From Lates calcarifer (taxonomy: Eukaryota > Chordata > Actinopteri > Centropomidae): DNA of 64,000 bases. Under the pieces are notes generated by a model. That model worked only from the letters and a program-made list of their open reading frames with translations. It was not told the DNA's origin and did no database searches. The stretch spans positions 13,246,776-13,310,775 of the forward strand of contig NC_066854.1 in NCBI RefSeq assembly GCF_001640805.2. The letters run 5' to 3'. Below, in pieces: positions 54,237-64,000 of this stretch (within the stretch, counting starts at the first letter, position 1; every line of letters begins with the position of its first letter). A program made the position numbers and the translations under genes.

Positions 54237-57200
54237 AGAGCGCTCTGCTTCCAATTCTCTGATTACATTTTCATTTATTTGTTACTGACTATCAGATTTT
54301 TTTTTTTTTTTAATGTAATTCGTTACTACATTCAGTAATAGGGAGGCACTGCCCTTAAAAGACTAATGATAGCGATTCACTAATTCAGTCTCATATTAAC
54401 TATTAATGTGGAACTCTTATTAATAATTAAACAATTACAACCAAAATTACCCCATCAATAGTTAGTAAGGATTCATGATTTGGAGTATTGCAGTGTAAAG
54501 ACTGGTAATATTCTCTTATGTACAATATTAAACAGACCGGGAAAGGATTCACTATTGAAAAGTATTTAACAAATACCAAAGTTGACAACACACAATATCT
54601 AATCTAATCTAGGAATACCACTAACTTTAAGTTGTATTTGTACTTCCAGGTACAGCAGGCTGAAATGATTTCAATGCCAGCTAATGCTAGCTTACCATGC
54701 TAATACTTTAGCCTTAGCTAATGCTAAACTTGAAGACTAGCTATCACATAATACTGGGGAAAAGTAGTGGTGATGTTAGCTTAGCACAACACAAGTTCCA
54801 ACAATGTATCTTCTGGTAAAATGGAATTAAAAATTAAGCTGTTTGACCCTTATCTGTGTATAAGAGCTGTGTACACCCTATTTAATAGAAGACATGGGAT
54901 TACCCCATGACTGTCCTCTAGTGTGTGGGGGAGGTTAACAAAGACTTCTTCTTAGCTCTTATGTTTGTTACCAAGGTTCCAGTCCAATGCAGACTTCTAC
55001 CTCAGACATGACTCATGAAGGTCAGACTCCATGGAGAGAGAGGAACAACTGGAATTTTTTTTGCCTGGTGACATCATGGGTCCTGGGCCACACAACGACC
55101 AATGGTAGCTGGAGTTCGGAAGATTTTACACCTAGGTATGGAAGCATGAGGGACCTTGGGAGACTGGGTTCATTGGCCTCCCTTTGTCTGTGCAAAAGGA
55201 GCCATGTAATGCAATCATCCATTTTGAGTGGACTGGATGCTGAGCTTCTGTGTGTTATTCCCTAACAGAGCTGTACGTGAGACACAAGAAGTTTACCATT
55301 TGGCCTGAGGGAACATATCACTATCCTGATAATTAGACTGAACTGGAATTTTGTTTGCTCTCATTCATTCAGATGTACATTTATTTTTACTTTATTCTGC
55401 ACTAACAAATCAGGGACGTATCTGTCTTTTTTCTCAGCTCTAGTATTCATGATCTAGGGGGTCTAAAACACAGACGCCATGACACAAGCCTGAAATTAAT
55501 TTCTACCATACACACCTGTTGAGTGACTCTCACTGGAATCAATGCGGCACCATCTTTGGACAAGTAGTTTCCGTATTTCCATGAGCTATGTAACCAGCTA
55601 ACTATGTCAGAAGATAATGTCTCCATTCTTAATCCCACCTATAAGTCTCTATTTTTTTTTTATCTTTGTATTTCCAGTACACAGACAGAGCCAGGGTGTT
55701 TTCAGTCTACTGTTGAAGTTGAGGGAAATGTTCTTAGTTTAAGCACAACTAAGCCAAAAAAAAAAAAATCGATTTCATTGAGTAAACTGTGGTACAGAAA
55801 TGTAAAAATCATAAAATATAACAGCAGTCCTGAAAATGTCTCAGAACTGAAGACATAAGGGATGCAGAGAGTTTTGTGAGCTTTCTGGGGAGTTGTCTAA
55901 AATGTGATGGAGAGGATCTGCTGCTTCAACGGGGCTGAGGCAGCGGAATAATGAATCTGCGCAAAGTTCACCCCGACAATTAAAGAGAAGGTGATGCAGA
56001 GGACTTGAAAGGTCAGATATCAGGGCACTGAGGTTGTCAGAGTCGATGGCCCAGAGAGACACATGGGGCTGACATTATCAATGTCTGCAACAATCCTATG
56101 AAAGGCGACTAATAAAAGTCCTGCAGCTCACATCTCCCAGCCTTCTCCATTTCACTATTTTAGTGTTTGCCTAATTCATATTCTCAAATTACTGTGCATT
56201 TAACTGTTTCCACAGCTGTAAGCAGAGTGTTTGAGCTCATGCTACTCGCTGAAAATGTTCTATGATGAGTGGGATGAGTCTGGATTTTCTATTTCTGCTC
56301 CCCTTTGCTCTCTGCTCACAGTAAAGCCTGGTGCAGAACACATTATTTCTGCCAGAACTGGCCTGCCCTGGATGAATTTTAAAATCTGAGACGGAAACCC
56401 TGGAATCAAAGCTTTCAGAGACTCTACATCAGTTTTCAAACATGTCTCTTTTTATTGTAGCCTACAACAATATTTCTTTGTAGGTGCAACACCATGGAGG
56501 TGCTGCCAGCTGCTCCAGTGGTCAAACACGGTACTGCAACAAAAATAATCACAAACAGCCCAAACATTTTCCTCACACAGCCACCATTATAAAAGACATC
56601 CATGAAACTGTTGACAAGGACACTTCCAACTGCACAAATGTAAGTGATTATGCTAATGAATTTTTAAACTTAGGAGGTTTGTAAACTGTAAAAAAAAAAA
56701 TAATAATAAAAAAACGGTTATCTCAAGTTTTATTGAGAACAGTGACGGCAGACCAAAATGCGTCTGTGGCTACAGTGAGGGAGGTCGCTACCTCTCATTT
56801 CATCTTATACTTCTCCAATGTAAACAGTGATTCCTAGGACTAGGGGTGCAATCCCCTTACAATAACTGTAACAGCAAATGTCTTGATATGTAAGGCAGCA
56901 GAGCAGCTGTTGGAATTGTCCTGTGATAGGACACTATGCCATTTGAATAAAAATGGCCCTGTGTTTAAAAATATTCAACTTTAAGTTCATTTCTAAGAAG
57001 ATTGAAAACTTCAAAATAAATACTAAAAATAAAATAATTTCTATAGCACCGACGAGTACAAATGGCGTAAAAATATTTTTAATCAGCGTGAGGATTATGA
57101 GGAGGTCCTTTGAGAACCGCTGATCAACAGAACAAACTAGTTGGTACATCTGTATAAACTGCTACTGAGCGACTAGCGTATTACTCAGTTCCACAAAACT

Positions 57201-57631
57201 TTATTTTAAACTTGAGTAATGCAGTGGTAGAGATCACATCCTTTCCAAAGACACCAAATGAGAAAAATGAATAGAAAAAGAGTTTGAAACTATCACCACC
57301 TGAGCTGGGAGGTAATTGTGGGATTCGGGTTACTGCTGGTTGCTTGACATTTGACATGATTTAAACAAAATTTTAACACCCACTTCCATTTGACAGTCAT
57401 TGAGCAGTAAAGCAGCAGCCCACCAACACTGAATTTGGTGACATAAAGTGAACACCAACCACAGTGTTCCAGCCACAGCTGATATGAGCTGGCAACTGCT
57501 GTCCGCTTAAAATGCAAAGTAACTTTAGCCTGACGCGGGCTTTAATGTTAACAAATGAGCTGCCAGCCATCACAGAGACACTGGGCCTGAAACGCAGCAG
57601 GCAAACGCATGAGTCATAATCAATCAATCCA

Positions 57632-57650
57632 CCAATCAATCATTGATTGG
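57632..57650. repeat. Perfect 9-base inverted repeat CCAATCAAT/ATTGATTGG
   Basis: CCAATCAAT, one C, then ATTGATTGG. Each arm contains a CCAAT/ATTGG box and a TGATTGAT-like homeodomain-type site. It borders the CpG-dense patch on its right. Confidence 0.85.
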
Positions 57651-57870
57651 GTCGGCTCAGCGGTGGAGTGCACAGACCCCTCCGCCGTAAGATGGTTAGA
57701 GCCGGCTGCTGCGGCGTCTCTAGGGAGCTGGGCTTGTAAATGACGTAGTGGTAAATTAGTCCCACTGGGGCTGTGCATTCGCCCAGCAGGAATAATAAGC
57801 CTACAGTCGGAGCGGTAACGCAGCCGTCGCTCGGTACCAACAGGAGAAGCTGTGTGAAGCACAGTCGCCG
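57651..57870. promoter_or_regulatory. CpG-dense patch, candidate regulatory island
   Basis: About 17 CpG dinucleotides fall in 220 bases, while the flanking DNA is AT-rich and nearly CpG-free. It includes a TGACGTA site near 57738. Overlapping minus-strand open frames exist (57620-57889), but they resemble no known protein. It could be a small CpG-island promoter, a conserved enhancer or a first exon; the sequence alone does not decide. Confidence 0.35.
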
Positions 57871-58418
57871 CAATTACTCCACCTGTCATCCTCCCTCAAA
57901 GAACCATGTGTCTAATAGCCTCTGTCATGTATGCAGAATATATATTTAATAAGTGAAGAGATAATTACAGGGTCCTGGGCTAGAGCACATGAATAAGTGT
58001 GATCTGGGTGGTGTCATCATGTATGCCAATGAATGTTTTGTTTGTCTGTTGCCAGGTTGGTGATTAGAACAGCCTGGTGTCACGTCAATGCACCAAGCAC
58101 AATTAACATTCTGTGGCATCTGTTGTTTGATCAGTTACTTTTGATTCACCATGTGCAAATAGAATAAAGCAGCTCAGAGTGATGGGCAGCAGCCTTTAAA
58201 GAGGGAACTGTGTAAAAACAGCAACAGACTGTGTGATTGATCTTTTGAAATAATCTCCTTAATTCTCATTTCTCTTCACTGGGCCAGGTGACAGGACTGT
58301 GTGGTTTATATGAGAAGCCGCTTCATTGGGAGGCACTGTCAAAATGCCAGGCAGCAACAGGTGGCTAATATAATCTACTCGACAGCAAACAATATTTGAG
58401 AGGAGTGAGTGTTTGTAT

Positions 58419-58435
58419 GTGTGTGTGTGTGTGTG
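58419..58435. repeat. (GT)n microsatellite
   Basis: A GT run within a longer GT-rich stretch. Confidence 0.85.
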
Positions 58436-59117
58436 GGTGTGTGATGGTGTGTCCATCTTTGTCTCCGTCTACATGTGCGAGTATGTGCAGTGGTTTGTAT
58501 GCAAATTCTCACTTTGTTTGTTGCCCTGACAACACTGCAGTGCTCCAGTCTGAGAAGTGGCAGATGATCTGTGATGTTATTTCCTCTATACAGGCATTCA
58601 AAAACATACACTGCTCAGTCATATGAGTGATATACAAACACACAACACTGAGGAAAGAGATTTCTTAAGAGATGAAAACCTTGATCTTAAAACACTGTTG
58701 TCAAAGAGTGCTGAAGAATTAAAGCTAATACCCTTTAAATCCAAACTAATTCCACTGAAGTGAACTGTTTTCAACAGTACACATACAGCATTTCTCATCA
58801 TGTGCAGCAGGGGTCAGCAATTACGATCATCTGTGGGTGAGTGTTTCGGATGCAAATCATTACAATGATTACAATTAGATATTACATTACATCACAGTTA
58901 CATTACCTACAGTAGATTTGTGGGGAAAAAATGTAGGTCAGCTTATGTGCAGGAATGAATGTGTGGAGCATACCTTTTTTACTTTCATTGGAGTATACAG
59001 TATCATATACAGTGAATACTTAGAAACTGTGTTATATGTGCCATATTGAAGGCATATTAGGTATACTCTGGTAAATAACCAGATTATAATAATAATAGAT
59101 TTACTGAAGGCCAGCAG

Positions 59118-59138
59118 TATATATATATATATATATAT
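59118..59138. repeat. (TA)n microsatellite
   Basis: A 21-base TA run just before the 43-base tandem repeat. Confidence 0.9.
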
Positions 59139-59145
59139 GATTTTT

Positions 59146-59265
59146 GCTAATACAAATATGTGTATATGCATATCATTTGCATTATCAGCTAATACAAATA
59201 TGTTGTATATGCATATCATCTGTATTATCAGCTAATATAAATATGTTGTATATGCATATCATTTC
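59146..59265. repeat. 43-base tandem repeat, about 2.8 copies
   Basis: Units start at 59146, 59188 and 59231. Each reads GCTAATACAAATATG, then (T)TGTATATGCATATCAT, then a TTATCA end. The first unit is 42 bases and the second 43; the third is cut off after ATCATTTC. Confidence 0.9.
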
Positions 59266-59949
59266 TTGGAGGATATTTGGGAATGCAGCAGTGGTGATGG
59301 GTGCTATGAAAAATTAAGTGAATGTTTCTTTAAATTTGTGACTTATCAAAATTGACAATAGAGAATGTGAATGGGATCAAATGTGTTAAGCGTTTAAGAT
59401 TCATTATATGTAGTAGTGTGAGAGCCTCGAGAGAGGATTTTTACCAAAGTGAAAAGGAAAAAAAAAAAAAGTTTATTCTACTTTTTGGGTAATTTCCATT
59501 TACTGTTTTCCAGCCGGGGCTGCAGTAATGTCATGGACCATTAGTCAGGGACCTTGAGGAGATTTCAGTAGAAGTTTGAAAAGTTTAAACATCTACATCA
59601 GACAGTCTCAGCACAAACTGTATTATTACTTAGACATTTGCAATCCAAACACTACTTGACCTGAGACCTGCTGTGAGTTACAAAAGTGATTAATTCAAAG
59701 TACAAGGAAGCTGTTTCTCTAAACACCAGCAGTCCCACGATTGCTTATGGGTTTTAAATTACAAAGGTCTCCAGACATTCTGTGGTGAGGAAGAAGGAAT
59801 ATTTTAAAAAGGAGTGAAACTTAAATTTTGAGATGTATCAAAAACAATTCTGATAGATGCAATGAATTAAAAGAAATACCAGCTTATAACAGCTTAGCTA
59901 TCATGCTGACTTAAATTATCAAAAACCTAAAAAGGTAGACATTTTCAGA

Positions 59950-60170
59950 TCTAATCCAGCATCTGTGGGACCTGCTTAATATTGTGCAGGTCCCCCTCGT
60001 GCTGCCAAAACAGCTGGACAGATGCTGGATCAGATTGGGGTCTGGGGAGTCTGGAGGCCAGGTCAACACCTTGGACTCTGGTGTTCCTAGGTGGGTGGTA
60101 CAAGTCAAGATAACATTCAGATAAATGAAGAACTCGAGGTTTCCCAGCAGAATCATTGTATTCTAATGAC
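59950..60170 (-). pseudogene. Deleted Tc1-like transposase fragment
   Basis: On the minus strand, the segment encodes VLTWPPDSPDPNLIQHL (around 60020-60080), matching the Tc1-type block before the last catalytic acidic residue (usual form WPPNSPDLNPIEHLW). Here the acidic Glu of that motif is replaced by Gln. It is preceded by a YLDLYHPP-like part. It then jumps, by an internal deletion, to the family's 3' end: CTGTTTTGGCAGCACGAGGG and GGACCTGCACAATATTAAGC. The same end is known from abundant fish Tc1-like copies. Not functional. Confidence 0.7.
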
Positions 60171-61154
60171 ATCTTTCAGTGGTTTAAAGTTGTAGGTCAT
60201 TGGTGTATACTGTAGGTGTGTGTTTTTCTTTATCCCTTGTCATGCCTCCTTCAAATAATCCTTCCACTATGGTAAAATGATTATTCTCACTGCAGGGTGC
60301 TGTGAGAATATAGTTGCCATTTAAGACAAAGTTAATGAAATTTTATCACAGCAGCTCCCAATGTCTGATTCATGGCTCATCTATTTGCACAGGTCATTTA
60401 CTGTGGAGGTGTTTGGCTAAATTGCTGCATGGACGTGATGTTTTCCTGCATGAAATGCTGTTTTGTGTTTTAGGGAAGGTTTGGGCATAAATTTATCTGC
60501 CATGTATTTCTGCTCTATTTATGCAGACATGCTTCATCTCAGCAATGTAGCCAGTGTGTGTCTATACTATCATAAATTACATTTGGAAATAACAATATGA
60601 TGCAAACAAAATGTTATTAGGCACTAGAAAGTGTAATTTCGACAGAACAGAACTTGGTGTTGGAACAGTGTTCTTTCTATTTTGCATCAAAAAGGACTTG
60701 AATTTGTATTAAAAGCCAAAAGGTATGGACAAGTATTCACATTTAAGTCACCAAACCTTGAATCCTCTAAAAGCAGAGACTTCTTTAATATTTTGACTGT
60801 GCCTCAGGATGTGAGTCATCAAGGTCATGGTTTTGGTCTGAGTCAAGTCTCAAGAGTCTATGTGTCCAGTTTGACTTCTAGCCAAGCTGAGGCAGCCCTT
60901 TTCTCTAATTTATGAATTCTCCACTTCTGACTGTAGAACACATGCGTTCATGTAAAATCTATGGCAACAAAGCCAACAATATCTGGAGGAACCTTGCATG
61001 CTGCACGAACATTACTGCCATCCAAGAGCTGGAAACAAGTGAAGTAACAGCTGATTATTCATAATATACAGGGTGTGGTCTGTTGTTCGATTCAAAATCT
61101 GGGTTGAAAGAAAGTAATTTCGACAACCACAATCACATAATACATTTTTTAACT

Positions 61155-61250
61155 AGTGGTGGGACTCGATTAAAAAAAAATGAATCTAATTAATTAGGGG
61201 CTTTGTAATTAATTAATCACAATTAATCACATTTGACACAAGAAGCAACA
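61155..61250. repeat. Dispersed AT-rich repeat (ATTAATTAATCACAATTAATC)
   Basis: GTGGTGGGACTCGATTAAAA, CTAATTAATTAGGGGCTTTG and TAATTAATTAATCACAATTA match the start of a dispersed vertebrate repeat that I associate with DNA transposons. The family is not certain. Confidence 0.45.
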
Positions 61251-62058
61251 TTTTTCAATTCAAACTGATTTTAGTAGATGACTAAATCAATGATATACGT
61301 ATGTTTAAACAACAAAATCATGTTTATTTCTTCATTTTTGTAAACTTCCAATGTCTAGAAAACATGTTTTCTCTCAATTGGCTTGTGGTTTGTTAATAGC
61401 TGGGTGTTCCAGATGTAGCTCCTGGGAGCCAGAACTGGTCCTGTTGAGCCAAACAGGTTAAATATGAAGGGAAGACTTCTGGCAACGAACTGGCAAAGAC
61501 TGGTGAGGAAGAGTGGGCTTTTATATTGCAGAGCAGGAGGTGGCAGCGAGGATGAGAAGCAGGTGAGAAGGTGGTTTTGGCAGGAGAGTCAAAGTAGGCC
61601 AGCCACACCTACCCAGTGTCAACACCAGGGGAAAAACTCCAGAGAAACAAAGGGAAAAGACAGCTAATCTATAAACCCTAACCTCAACTCTCTGTACTGT
61701 ATAGAGCCAAACTTCCCAGGTACACAAGAAATAAGTGTAATGTTACCACAAACTTAGTGAATTATCTTCTTATGTTTTTTTTTCTTTCTTTCTTTTATTT
61801 ATTTTTTGTTATCTTCGCTCCTGACATATTTAAGCTATGGAAAGTGTAACATTTCAGTGAGCTTCAAGGTGTGCCAAAGAGAAATGGCTGGAGGTGAGGA
61901 CAGTAGAAAGCTGTTCTCTCTCCACCTACAGTGTTGGGTAAATGGGAACGTTAAGCACCCATCTGCAGTGACTGACAGCTTTAAGTGAACAGAACTAAGT
62001 CAGCATATCTGATAATTGGCAATTGTCGAAGGGGAGTGGAGCCAGCGTCTGTGTGTAT

Positions 62059-62074
62059 GTGTGTGTGTGTGTGT
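62059..62074. repeat. (GT)n microsatellite
   Basis: A short GT run after GTGTGTAT. Confidence 0.8.
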
Positions 62075-62113
62075 AATGGATAAAGGGTGTAGTGGAGGTG
62101 GTGGGGATTCCGC

Positions 62114-62140
62114 CCTCCTCCTCCTCCTCCTCCTCCTCCT
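62114..62140. repeat. (CCT)n microsatellite
   Basis: A run of about nine CCT units. It gives polyleucine or polyglutamate in spurious frames. Confidence 0.9.
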
Positions 62141-62787
62141 TTTCCTCCCCTTCATGTCTTGTCACTTCCGAGGAGCCCTTCCTCATTTCATCTCTTTCAT
62201 CATCTCCCATGACCTTTCTGTTGGACGGGCCTCATTCAGTACCACATTCCCTTATTCCCTGAACTGTGCCTCAAACTCACCATTGACTCCCCCACCCCAC
62301 AAACCCTCCCACTGCACCCACAGAAGTGTCAGATGTGGTAACTGTCAGACCCAGGCAGCTCCTCAGTGTCACCCACTCATTATTTTAAATGACTCTTGGC
62401 GGCGTGCGATCCTGTCCTTGACTTTACCTACATGACATCTGCATCACCATTACTGTGACAGCCAGCTGATGCGCTGTACAGCGAGGCTTCGTGTGCAGGT
62501 GACTGATTGGGACTTATCAGGCAACAATTATTCTAGGGTCAATAATTACTGCATGGGTATGCTTTATTGTCATTCAGTCCAACTGTAGAGTTTGATGATG
62601 GGCAATTCTTATGTGTAGGTGAACAAGAGGTGTAGGTGTGCCACCTCTTGTCAGTTAAGCTCTTTAATTGGAGTGGCGGCAGTAGATGAGCATCCTCTGC
62701 TCTTAATTTTCTCTTTTTTTTTTTTAAATTTAGCAACAAAATATTGTATATTTAACATTACACAAAACCAGGAATCAGAAAAGAAGT

Positions 62788-62898
62788 ATTGCTCATGGTG
62801 GGAAACTGTTGGGTTTCTCTCTATAACACTGTCTTGACCCTACTTATATAAAAGTGCTTTGAGATAATGTACGTTAAGACATGGCATTAATAATAAAT
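62788..62898 (+). repeat. Second copy of the CTCATGGTGG...TTGAGATA repeat
   Basis: TTGCTCATGGTGGGAAACTG, TTGGGTTTCTCTCTATAACA and AAAAGTGCTTTGAGATAATG, then ATTAATAATAAATC, parallel the copy at 9490-9600 motif by motif. Confidence 0.5.
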
Positions 62899-64000
62899 CA
62901 AGTGGAATAGCAAAGCTGCATCACAGCATAACACTTTTTGGGGAGCTTGGCACCAGTATGTTCACAACTGCACAGCATGTTAGAGGTTATCCTGTGAGTA
63001 CATCAACTAGCCATGCAAGTCACCAGGGCTTTTATCATTACATGTGAAAATCAGACAGGGATCTTCTTTTTAAATTTCTCTTATAAGGACGAAAAGTGCA
63101 ATTCTTTTTTTGAACCTCATCAACTCGTCTTATATCACCTAGCCACAGATCGCTATCAGATGATTCATGCATTCAGGCAGGAGTGAAATGACACTCTTTA
63201 AAGAGCCACTTAAATTACCATTCAAAGAATGCCCCCCCTTCTTTATCTTCTGTTCCTTTGACAACTCATCCCAAGGAAATAGTTCATGAACCTGGCTGAT
63301 GTACACTAATCACTCCTTCAGTACTTTAGAATATAAATTTGTTATAAAGGGCTATAAATGAAATTGTTGATGTTTACTGTGCAATAGCAATATTTGAAGG
63401 AAGTGTTAAGCGTTCAGTTTTACAGAGCTTAGTGTCCTGCTTCGTTGAATCATTCTGCTCAGTTGTTTAACTATACAATCAAAGAACAGAAGACCAGCAC
63501 CTGCTTTTACCTTAAAATATAACTGCAGCGATTTACATTGCAAATATAAATCAAATGTTCAAATGCAGTAAGTGAGAGGATTACATTCATCTCATACAGT
63601 TGAATATGTGCTGTGTATTAATGCTGCTAAAATAGGTTATATGGATAAAAATATGGTTTAATTTAGCAATTAAGTTTATACTATTATTATTATTGATATA
63701 TTATTACATAAAAATGAAAAAAAGACTAACTCTTGGTGGATGGCATTTAGCTGGGCCTTTAGTGGGGCGACAGGTCCTCAGGGGTGTGCTCTTTAAAAAG
63801 TCCAGGAAGTTGGCGGCATTTTTTAGGTATTCTTCTACATTTTTGTTTGCACATTAATAAATCAAGAATTTGCCTTTTCTGTCACACAGTGTTGGTTATT
63901 TACTACAGAGGACCTTTCTGTGCGAGATGCAAAGACCATGGTCTGCCTAGGAAACAATGAAATCATTCAGTCTGTAAAACCGCTGGTATGGGGCTTCTGG

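Noticed and set aside
62016..62435. 139-codon open frame with Cys-Val and polyleucine runs
   Set aside because: Built on GT and CCT microsatellites.

Overview
The window is vertebrate nuclear DNA, most likely from a teleost and probably a spiny-rayed one. It has long AT-rich non-coding stretches, split genes with GT-AG introns, and many repeat families that I recognise from fish genomes: Tc1/mariner and hAT-like elements, a tRNA-derived SINE, and L1, L2-like and other LINE fragments. Nothing prokaryotic or viral is visible.

The only gene I can support is on the + strand: the 3' half of a neuroligin-4 gene (nlgn4x type). Three coding exons are present, at 19212-19397, 22444-23233 and 32658-33552. 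Their splice phases fit exactly, and together they encode the last ~623 residues: most of the catalytically dead cholinesterase-like domain, the stalk, one membrane helix, and a cytoplasmic tail with the gephyrin-binding segment and a C-terminal PDZ ligand. The likely 3' UTR runs from 33553 to about 35150 and ends with a polyadenylation signal at 35128. The upstream exons (signal peptide and first part of the ectodomain) were not found, so positions 1-19211 are best read as one large intron, or part of it.

Layout: 1-19211 is intronic, with a long polypurine tract, a degraded L1 reverse transcriptase on the minus strand, MITE-like and hAT-like fragments, and a short tandem repeat. 19398-22443 and 23234-32657 are introns; the second carries a LINE 3' end and a long foldback (inverted repeat) element. 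33553-35150 is the 3' UTR. 35151-64000 looks intergenic, or lies within an intron of a neighbour I cannot see. It holds a SINE, an interstitial telomere-like minisatellite, a broken mariner transposase, a deleted Tc1-like copy, L2-like fragments, microsatellites, and a CpG-dense patch next to a CCAAT inverted repeat near 57.6-57.9 kb.

No new multi-gene system is apparent. The points most worth a second look are the foldback element, the telomere-like array, the CpG/CCAAT island, the polypurine tract, the lineage-specific changes in the neuroligin tail, and the Asp created at the exon junction.
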